Part shown: one piece after another, positions 8,961 to 16,207 of the stretch
Position numbering within the stretch: position 1 is the first letter of the stretch
Layout of the letters: every line of letters starts with the position of its first letter
Assembly: GCA_021803575.1 (NCBI GenBank)
Contig: JAJZLH010000075.1
Location: 1 to 34,501 of the forward strand
Source: Bacillota bacterium
GTDB lineage: Bacteria > Bacillota > Sulfobacillia > JAJZYS01 > JAJZLH01
DNA: 34,501 bases
Reading direction: 5' to 3'
The notes under the pieces: generated by a model
What the model was told of the DNA's origin: nothing
Seen by the model: only the letters and a program-made list of their open reading frames with translations
Database searches by the model: none
Translations under genes and position numbers: made by a program

Positions 8961-10310
8961 TCAGGCCTCCTTGCTGAGAAGACTCCTCGCCAGAATATCG
9001 GCCACCTCGGCCAAGCGGGTCTCGGGCAGGGTTCTGACATCCACGACGATCATGCCATCTTCGACCTGCACCAGCAACGCGACCCGGCCCTGGCGCAGGC
9101 GGGCCTGGACCCGCGACGCTGACTGGGGCGAGGGGTCGATCGCCACCGCCCACCCGGTCAGTTCGACACCGGGCAGGCTGCCGCCGCCGGCCACGCCGCC
9201 CTTGGGCACCAGGGAGGCCGTCACACCGCGCACCTTGAGCAGGCGACCCAGCCGCTGGGCGAGCGCCCTCAGCCGGGCAGGGTCGGCCTCCAGCATCCGC
9301 CGCACCGGCAGGGCGTCCGGCTCGACCAGAGACTGCCACAGCGTGGCCCTCAGGGCAGCCACCGCCATCTTGTCCGGCCTCAGGGCCCGGTAGAGGGCAT
9401 GGCGCTTCAGGCGCTCGATGACGTCGCGGCGCCCGATCGCCACGCCAGCCTGGGGGCCGCCCAACAGCTTGTCTCCGGAGAAGGTGACGACGTCCGCACC
9501 CTGGCGAAGGCGCGATGCCACCTCGGGCTCTCCCGGCACCGGCAAGAGGCTGCCGGAGCCCAGATCGTCGATCATCAGGAGCCGGTGGGAGTGGGCTAGC
9601 TCAGCCAGGGCTACGGGATCGGCCTGCTCGGTGAAGCCGCGCATCTCGAAGTTGGATGGATGCACCCGCATCAACGCCGCCGTCTCGGGGCCGATCGCCC
9701 GTTCGTAGTCGGCAAGGCGGGTGCGGTTGGTGGTGCCGACTTCGACCAGGCGCGCCCCCGAGGCAGCCATGATGTCCGGCACCCGGAAGGAGCCGCCGAT
9801 CTCCACCAGTTCGCCTCGGGAGATCACCACCTCTCGCCCCTGGGCCAGGGCGGTGAGGGCCAGAAAAACGGCGCCGGCGTTGTTGTTGACCACGACTGCC
9901 GCCTCAGCGCCGGTCACCAGCGTGATGAGGTGCCCCAGGTGGTCCTGACGGCTGGCCCGCTCTCCGCTGGCCAGGTCGAACTCCAGGTCGCTGTAGCCCT
10001 GGGCGGCCTGGGCGGCCATCCGGGTGGCCAGTTCCGAAAGCGGCGCCCGGCCGAGATTGGTGTGGATGATGACGCCGGTGCCGTTCAACACCTCGCGGAG
10101 GCCGGGCCCGGTGGCATCGGCGAGGGCCCGGACCTCTACCGCCAGCTGCGCTTCTCCCTCCGGCCGTCCGCCCAGAGTGAGCCTCTGCCTCTCCTTGGCC
10201 AGCACCCGTTCGATCAGGTCGACCCACAGCCGGTTGGCCGGCAGACCGGTCAGAGTCAACAGCCGGCTCACGGACGGCAGCCGCCGCCTCGGATCCTCAG
10301 GCACCGTCAT
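8961..10310 (-). CDS. selA: L-seryl-tRNA(Sec) selenium transferase
   Basis: LNGTGVIIHTNLGRAPLSELATRMAAQAAQGYSDLEFDLASGERASRQDHLGHLITLVTGAEAAVVVNNNAGAVFLALTALAQGREVVISRGELVEIGGSFRVPDIMAASGARLVEVGTTNRT. Confidence 0.97.
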   Translation of the reverse strand: MTVPEDPRRRLPSVSRLLTLTGLPANRLWVDLIERVLAKERQRLTLGGRPEGEAQLAVEVRALADATGPGLREVLNGTGVIIHTNLGRAPLSELATRMAAQAAQGYSDLEFDLASGERASRQDHLGHLITLVTGAEAAVVVNNNAGAVFLALTALAQGREVVISRGELVEIGGSFRVPDIMAASGARLVEVGTTNRTRLADYERAIGPETAALMRVHPSNFEMRGFTEQADPVALAELAHSHRLLMIDDLGSGSLLPVPGEPEVASRLRQGADVVTFSGDKLLGGPQAGVAIGRRDVIERLKRHALYRALRPDKMAVAALRATLWQSLVEPDALPVRRMLEADPARLRALAQRLGRLLKVRGVTASLVPKGGVAGGGSLPGVELTGWAVAIDPSPQSASRVQARLRQGRVALLVQVEDGMIVVDVRTLPETRLAEVADILARSLLSKEA

Positions 10311-11544
10311 CGCCTCCGCTCGGCCCGTGAGGGCCGTAGCGCTCCTCGAGCACCCGGCGGGACATGGAGATGAAGACCAGTTGCATCTTGTCGGGACTCC
10401 CCTCTCGCCTGGCGCCCTGGGGGTGATAGATCAGCATCAGCCAGTTGCGGTAGGTCTTGGCCCACCAGCCACCCAGGTCCTGGGCCACCGGACTGACCGT
10501 AAAGCCGAGGCTGGAGGCGGGCCGGCCCAGAATGGTGGTGCCGATGAAGACCTCGATGTCTCGCCAGGCGGGCTCTGTCTCCAACCGACCCGCCAATAGC
10601 GCCAGCGAGTGACGGAGCGCCCTAAGACCCCGGATCGCACCGGTCTGGCTGAGCATGGTGTTCTTGAGGTGGATCTCCCCGTAGACCGTACCGGGGGCGA
10701 GGGTGGTGCCGTCGGACAAGACGATGGGCGCTTTGAGCACCCCGCGCTGCAGGCGGAAGATGGACTCGGCACCCAGGTCGTCCACATGATAGATGCGGTC
10801 ATAGAGCGCCTCCCAGAGATCCCAGATCCGCATCCGCAGGGGCACGGTGGCGCGCCCGCCCTTGACCAGCTCGTCGACCGTGACCAGCGCCATACCTCTG
10901 GCCCGCAGCGCCGGAAGTGCCGTCTGGAGCGCCTCCAGGGTGCGGTGTCGGCCGTCGCCGCCCGCATCGTGCAAGAGCACGATGTCTCCGGGCCTGGCTG
11001 CCGCGATGCGCGCCGAAATGTCGGCAGGCGTGTCCTTCTGCCGCCAGTCGAAGGCGTTGACCGACCACAGCACGATCCGATGGTCGAGCCGGGCGGCCGC
11101 CGGCCACAGGGCCAGGTTGAACTGGCCCCACGGCGGGCGGAGCAGGTACGGCCGCTCCAGGGTGTGGCTGGCCAGCACGGCGGATGCCTGCTCAAACTGG
11201 CGCAAGGTAGCCACCGGACCCGTCCACCAGAGGACGGGGTGCGTCTCCGAATGGCTGGCCACCTGGTGGCCGCCGGCTTGCACCTGCCGCACCAGGTCCG
11301 GGTAGCGCTCGGCGCTGCGCCCGACCATGAAGAAGGTGGCCCTGGCATCCGCCTTGGCGAGCAGGTCCAGCAGCTCGGGCGTGAGCGGACCCGGGCCGTC
11401 GTCGAAGGTGAGCGCGACCTCCTGGCGCTCCGTCTTCACCTGGCGGATGGCACCGACGCCCAGGTAGTGGCCGAGCAGCTCTGGGACAGCGGCATAGGCG
11501 AGGGCGATGGCCACCAGCCACTCCAGCCAGCCAAAAACGCTCAT
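10297..11544 (-). CDS. Membrane-anchored polysaccharide deacetylase (NodB) with C-terminal YkoP-like domain
   Basis: ATG 11544: MSVFGWLEWLVAIALAYAAVPELLGHYL..VALTFDDGPGPLTPELLDLLAKADARATFFMVG...VASHSETHP; C-terminal ~180 aa (DGTTLAPGTVYGEIHLKNTML...VFIGTTILGRPASSLGFTVSP) resembles YkoP as recalled. Confidence 0.85.
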   Translation of the reverse strand: MSVFGWLEWLVAIALAYAAVPELLGHYLGVGAIRQVKTERQEVALTFDDGPGPLTPELLDLLAKADARATFFMVGRSAERYPDLVRQVQAGGHQVASHSETHPVLWWTGPVATLRQFEQASAVLASHTLERPYLLRPPWGQFNLALWPAAARLDHRIVLWSVNAFDWRQKDTPADISARIAAARPGDIVLLHDAGGDGRHRTLEALQTALPALRARGMALVTVDELVKGGRATVPLRMRIWDLWEALYDRIYHVDDLGAESIFRLQRGVLKAPIVLSDGTTLAPGTVYGEIHLKNTMLSQTGAIRGLRALRHSLALLAGRLETEPAWRDIEVFIGTTILGRPASSLGFTVSPVAQDLGGWWAKTYRNWLMLIYHPQGARREGSPDKMQLVFISMSRRVLEERYGPHGPSGGDDGA

Positions 11545-12662
11545 AGGTCCTCCACCATGCGCAGCCGCTCCAGGGGGTAGAGGGCGTAAAAGACGGCCAT
11601 GGCGGCCAGAATCACTGCTGCCAGCAAGAACGGCCCCTCCGGTTTCAGAATGCCCCAGGCGGCCGCCCCCAGCACCGGACCCACGGTCAGTCCGAGCCCC
11701 TCCACGGTCATGAACACGCCCCACAGCGCGGCCTCGGCACTGGGGTGCACGGTGCTGGCCAACAGGGTATTCCAGGCTGGCAGGATGAGGGCGAAGCCGA
11801 TGCCCATCAGGGCTGCCAGGAGGGCCGCCGGCCAGAACTGACGGGTCTCGCCCAGCAGGACCAGACCGATCGCCGCCATGGCGAAGCCGGCCACCAGCGG
11901 ACGGCGCACACCCGACTTATCAGCGATCCGCCCCAATGGCACCATCAGCACCACCGCCAGACCGCCGCCCACCGCCAGCAGCTCGCCGTAGCGGAAGCCG
12001 ATCAGGCCGAGCACATTGTGCAAGAAGAGATTGATCACCGGTAAGAGCACGCCGACCGTCATGCTCTGGGCGAACATGCCTGGGAAGAGCACCGACACCT
12101 TGCCGACCCGCCGCCACAGCTTCCAGCTGGGAAGCGGCACGCCGGCATGGGCGGCCCGAGCCGGCAGCAGCAGGGCCATCAGGAAGGCCAGCGCCTGGAC
12201 GGCCAGCACGATCATCAAGCCGGTCTTGAGGTGGGCCGGCAAGAGGAAGTTCATCAACACTGGACCAACGCCGATGGCGATGATCCAGATGGCAAAGACA
12301 CCCCCGATCACCGAGCCGCGCCGCTCCTCGCGGCCCCGGGTGGCGGTCGTGATCACCGACGGCCAAAGCGGCGAGGTGCCAACTCCATAGACGGCGAGAA
12401 ACAGCCAGAGCGGTGCGGTGGGCCCAGCCCGGCTGACCATGAACAGGGCGAGCAGGGACAGCGCCGCGCCCATGCCGGTGACGGCGCGGGCTCCGAAGCG
12501 ATCGACCAGCCAGCCGGACGGGGAGCGGCCGAGGGTGTCCATCAGGTAGTGGGCCGAGATGGCAAAGGCGGCGATGGAGAGCGGCAGCCCGAACTCGACG
12601 GTCACCAGGTCGGGCAGCAGGCTGACCAGAACGGTGGCGCGCACGAACTCGGAGAGGAACAA
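11541..12662 (-). CDS. MFS transporter (LtaA-like by context); start codon uncertain
   Basis: LLLFLSEFVRATVLVSLLPDLVTVEFGLPLSIAAFAISAHYLMDTLGRSPSGWLVDRFGARAVTGMGAALSLLALFMVSRAGPTAPLWLFLAVYGVGTSPLWPS; 12 hydrophobic segments; frame open upstream through the GT gene; listed start is a TTG. Confidence 0.83.
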   Translation of the reverse strand: MFLSEFVRATVLVSLLPDLVTVEFGLPLSIAAFAISAHYLMDTLGRSPSGWLVDRFGARAVTGMGAALSLLALFMVSRAGPTAPLWLFLAVYGVGTSPLWPSVITTATRGREERRGSVIGGVFAIWIIAIGVGPVLMNFLLPAHLKTGLMIVLAVQALAFLMALLLPARAAHAGVPLPSWKLWRRVGKVSVLFPGMFAQSMTVGVLLPVINLFLHNVLGLIGFRYGELLAVGGGLAVVLMVPLGRIADKSGVRRPLVAGFAMAAIGLVLLGETRQFWPAALLAALMGIGFALILPAWNTLLASTVHPSAEAALWGVFMTVEGLGLTVGPVLGAAAWGILKPEGPFLLAAVILAAMAVFYALYPLERLRMVEDL

Positions 12663-12679
12663 GAGCAGGACGGGAAGGG

Positions 12680-13852
12680 CTAGAAGTATCTTGCCAGCAG
12701 GTCCTGAACGATCATCTGGGCTGCCCTCGGCCGACCCGCCCGCAGGGCTGCCTGGCGCATGCCCTGCTGCCGGTCCGGTTCGGAGAAGAAGCGGTGGAGG
12801 CCCGCTACCAGTTCGTCTACCGTTGTCGCCCAAAAACCGGCCCCCTCGTCTACAACCAGACGCACGTTCGCCATCTCCTGGCCGGGAATCGGTCGGAAGA
12901 TGGCCATCGGCAAACCGGAGGCCATCGCCTCGGAGGTGGTGAGTCCCCCCGCCTTGCTGACCAGGATGTCGGCGATCCGCATCACGTCCCAGGTTTCCTG
13001 GAGATAGGCCTGGACTAGCAGTCGATTCGGTGCGCGGCCCGCCACCTCCTTGAGGGCCTGGCCCAGAGCCTGGTCGTGGCCGGTCAGGGCCAGGTAGGTG
13101 ACGGCCGGGCCCCGCTCCACCACCTGGGCGATCACCTCGGCGAAGCCGCCGATCATGCCGTACGCCCCGGCCATCAGGACGACGACTGGCCCGTCGCCGA
13201 CACCCAGCCGCTGGCGCACCGCCGGCACATCGACCGGATCGGCGAAGGCGGGGTGAACAGGGATGCCGCTGGCCACAATCTTGTCTGGGCTGACGCCCCG
13301 CGCCACCATGCCCTGGCGCACCGCCTCCGAGCCCACATAGTAGCGGTCGACGGCCGGGTGCATCCACTGGCTGTGCACCGTGTGGTCCGTCACCACGGCC
13401 ACGTTCGGGGTGTTTAGACGGCCGCTGAGGCGCAGGCTGGAGATGACGCCGGCCGGGGTCGGGAAGGTGTTGACCAGCACCTGCGGGTGGTCTGTCAGGA
13501 TGCGCCGCAATAGGCTCTCCCGCCCCAGGCTGTTCAAAAAGCGCTGGGCCGGCGAATCCGGCCTGACCTGACTGGTGCCCTGGTAGAAGGTGTTCCAGAC
13601 CGCTGGCAGGTGGCGGACGCTCAGCACGTAGATGCTGCGGATCAGGTTGTTCATGGTCGGGCTGAGGTGCTCGAAGAAATCGATCTCGCTGGTGGCGACA
13701 GCCGGCGCCAGGCGCACGAAGGCCTCTGCCAGCGCCTGGGCCGCCCGCTGGTGGCCTGCGCCCATGGTGGCGGACAGGAACAGCACCCGGCCGGCCTTCC
13801 CCGCTGCTTGCATGCTGCGAGCTTCCCCAGGCGTCCACACCGGTCCTGCCAC
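12680..13852 (-). CDS. Diacylglycerol glycosyltransferase, UgtP/MGDG synthase family
   Basis: VLFLSATMGAGHQRAAQALAEAF...SEIDFFEHLSPTMNNLIRSIYVLSVRHLPAVWNTFYQ...VVTDHTVHSQWMHPAVDRYYVGSEAVRQGMVARGVSPDKIVASGIPVHPAF...LVSKAGGLTTSEAMASGLPMAIFRPIPGQEMANVR; GTG start with strong SD GGAGGGGAGGGG. Confidence 0.9.
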   Translation of the reverse strand: MAGPVWTPGEARSMQAAGKAGRVLFLSATMGAGHQRAAQALAEAFVRLAPAVATSEIDFFEHLSPTMNNLIRSIYVLSVRHLPAVWNTFYQGTSQVRPDSPAQRFLNSLGRESLLRRILTDHPQVLVNTFPTPAGVISSLRLSGRLNTPNVAVVTDHTVHSQWMHPAVDRYYVGSEAVRQGMVARGVSPDKIVASGIPVHPAFADPVDVPAVRQRLGVGDGPVVVLMAGAYGMIGGFAEVIAQVVERGPAVTYLALTGHDQALGQALKEVAGRAPNRLLVQAYLQETWDVMRIADILVSKAGGLTTSEAMASGLPMAIFRPIPGQEMANVRLVVDEGAGFWATTVDELVAGLHRFFSEPDRQQGMRQAALRAGRPRAAQMIVQDLLARYF

Positions 13853-13897
13853 TTCGCCCCTCCCCTCCGGCGACGAGCTGTGTGCACTTTGCCTATA

Positions 13898-16207
13898 ATG
13901 GGCCTGTCGCGCAATCGATGGGGAGGGTTCGAGCTGCAGAAGCTGGTCTGGCGCCTGGGCATGGTGGCCCTACTGACCGTGGCCCTGGGGTCGTTTCTTC
14001 CTCGCCAGGCTCAGGCCGCCGCCCCGCCCAGCCGCCATGTGATCGTGCTCCTGGTCAACGACACGTCCATCCAGAACTGGGCCTTCACCAACCTGCCCGT
14101 GCTGCATCAGCTGGCAGATCAGGGCGGTGTCGGACTGATGAACTCCAACACCTCCGGCCCGAGCGTCCCTCCCAATGGTCTGCTCACCATGGCCACCAGC
14201 GCCCACATGAAGACCGCCGGGCCCGAACTCAGCCTGGACGCCAGCGGCACCTATCACGGATTGCCCGTGTCCAGCCTCTATCTGGCCGAGTTCGGCCGGC
14301 TGCCGCCCCCGGGCGCCGTCGTCTCCCTGGACGCCGGTCAGAATCTGGCGCTGAACGCCGCCAACCCATACAGCTTCACCATGGGGGCGCTGGCCCAGGA
14401 GATCATGGCGGCCGGCGGTACCACCGCCGTGTTCGGGAACGAGGACCAGCCGTTTTCCCTCAACTCCGACCACTGGGTGTTCGATCGCTCCGGCGCCCTC
14501 GTCGCCGAGAACGCCCAGGGCATCGCCACCCGGGGCAATGTCGGCGACAACCTGCTCATGCCGTACACCGGCGCCCCCTTCGGCGTGGCCCTCAACAATC
14601 AGCTCCTGTTGCAAGACGTGCTGGCGGCCTATCCCCATACCACGATGACCGTGGTGGACTACGGCGACACGGTGAGGGCCAACCTGTGGCGCCACTTCGC
14701 CGTGTCCTCGGCCGTCGCCAATGCCGCCACCGCCTTCTCCCTCCACCACTTCGATAGCTTCCTCGGCCAGCTCTTGCCCCACGTGAACCGCCAGAACACG
14801 ATGATCATCGTGGTCTCGGCGGCACCCTCCGACCTGGCCGTCACGGAGCACGAGTCGCTGACGCCCCTCTTGGTGGTGGCGCCCGGCTATCAGCCCGGCG
14901 TCCTCTCCTCCGGCACCACGCACCGCTACGGCATCGTCAGCAACATCGACGTGGCACCGACCATCCTGGCGTTCTTGCACGTGCCGGTTCCCACCGACTT
15001 CTTCGGCCGCCCCACCTTCTCTCTGCCCGCCACCCACACGCTCAGCTTCCTCTCCCAGCTGGGCAGCCGCCTGGCCTTTCAGTCCTTCCAGCGGCTGCCG
15101 GTGCTGAAGACCCTGGTCTACTACATCGTGATCGTCTTTCTGGCGGCCATCCTCTACGTCCTATTCAGCCGCCGCACCCGGCCCCGCCTGAAGGCCTTGC
15201 TCAGCGCCACCATGGTCTCCGTGCTCTACCTGCCGCTGGCCATTCTCTTGGCGCCCCTGGCCAGCCCGATGTCGGTTGACGCCAGCTTCGCCGCCATCAT
15301 CGGCTTCACTTTAGTGGCCACCCTGGCCACGGTCTACCTGTCCCGAAACGTCCTCGACCGCATCCTGGTGCCATGCATCCTGACCTCCATCGTGCTCCTG
15401 ATCGACCTTTTGACCGGCGCCCACCTGATCAAGAACTCGGCGCTCGGCTACGATCCGCAGATCGGCGCCCGCTACTACGGCATCGGCAACGAGTACATGG
15501 GAGCCTGGATCGGCGCCGCCTCGATGGGCCTCACCGCCCTCTTGGACCGCGGCCGGCGCCGCTGGCTGATTCCGGTCGCCATCGTCTTCTTCCTGGCCAT
15601 CATCGCCGTGATGGTCACACCTGACCTCGGCACCAAGGCTGGCGGCGCCATCACCGCCACAGCCGCCTTCGGCATCCTGGTCCTGCTCCTCACCGGCCGC
15701 CGGGTCGGTCTCAAGGAAGTGGCCGTGATCGGCGGCGCCATCATCGTGCTCCTATTGGCACTGGTCATTGGCGACATCACCCTGCACAGCGCGGCCAGCC
15801 GCACCGACATCGGGCGGGCCGGGCTGCTCATTGCCTCGGGCGGCCCGCAGCAGGCCTTCTTCATCATCGTCCGCAAGCTGGCCACCGATATGTCGCTGAT
15901 CCAGGGCAGCTACTGGACGCTCCTCTTCCTTGTCGCCCTCGCCATCCTGGTCACCGTGCTGACCGTCCTGGTCGGCACCTCGCGCCAGTTCCAGGCCCGG
16001 TACAAGTATCTGGGCTACGGCTTTGTGGGTGCGATCGTCGGCTCAGGCGTGGGGCTCGTCTTCAACGACACCGGTGTCATCGCCGCCACCACCTGCATCA
16101 TCTACCCGATCGCCACCGTGCTGATGCTGGACCTGATGCAACCGCCGCTGACGCTCCGGCTGACGCCCAGCGCCGAGGTGAGCCCCGAACGGACTGAGGA
16201 GGCCTAG
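13898..16207 (+). CDS. Alkaline-phosphatase-superfamily-like extracytoplasmic domain fused to C-terminal polytopic membrane domain
   Basis: Signal-like N-terminus, HVIVLLVNDTSIQNWAFTNLPVLHQLADQGGVGLMN...VSNIDVAPTILAFLHVPVPTDFFGRP, then about 10 TM segments with ALGYDPQIGARYYGIGNEYMGAWIG. Alternative in-frame CTG start 13934 after GGGGAGG. Confidence 0.8.
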   Translation: MGLSRNRWGGFELQKLVWRLGMVALLTVALGSFLPRQAQAAAPPSRHVIVLLVNDTSIQNWAFTNLPVLHQLADQGGVGLMNSNTSGPSVPPNGLLTMATSAHMKTAGPELSLDASGTYHGLPVSSLYLAEFGRLPPPGAVVSLDAGQNLALNAANPYSFTMGALAQEIMAAGGTTAVFGNEDQPFSLNSDHWVFDRSGALVAENAQGIATRGNVGDNLLMPYTGAPFGVALNNQLLLQDVLAAYPHTTMTVVDYGDTVRANLWRHFAVSSAVANAATAFSLHHFDSFLGQLLPHVNRQNTMIIVVSAAPSDLAVTEHESLTPLLVVAPGYQPGVLSSGTTHRYGIVSNIDVAPTILAFLHVPVPTDFFGRPTFSLPATHTLSFLSQLGSRLAFQSFQRLPVLKTLVYYIVIVFLAAILYVLFSRRTRPRLKALLSATMVSVLYLPLAILLAPLASPMSVDASFAAIIGFTLVATLATVYLSRNVLDRILVPCILTSIVLLIDLLTGAHLIKNSALGYDPQIGARYYGIGNEYMGAWIGAASMGLTALLDRGRRRWLIPVAIVFFLAIIAVMVTPDLGTKAGGAITATAAFGILVLLLTGRRVGLKEVAVIGGAIIVLLLALVIGDITLHSAASRTDIGRAGLLIASGGPQQAFFIIVRKLATDMSLIQGSYWTLLFLVALAILVTVLTVLVGTSRQFQARYKYLGYGFVGAIVGSGVGLVFNDTGVIAATTCIIYPIATVLMLDLMQPPLTLRLTPSAEVSPERTEEA

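Noticed and set aside
12663-13838. N-terminal half of the 765-aa MFS-frame ORF
   Set aside because: Out-of-frame reading of the UgtP-like gene; only the C-terminal MFS part is credible, though a frameshift fusion is noted as a finding.
13970-15037. 355-aa minus-strand ORF inside the AP-like gene
   Set aside because: Antisense shadow; the plus-strand product has signal, domain and TM structure.
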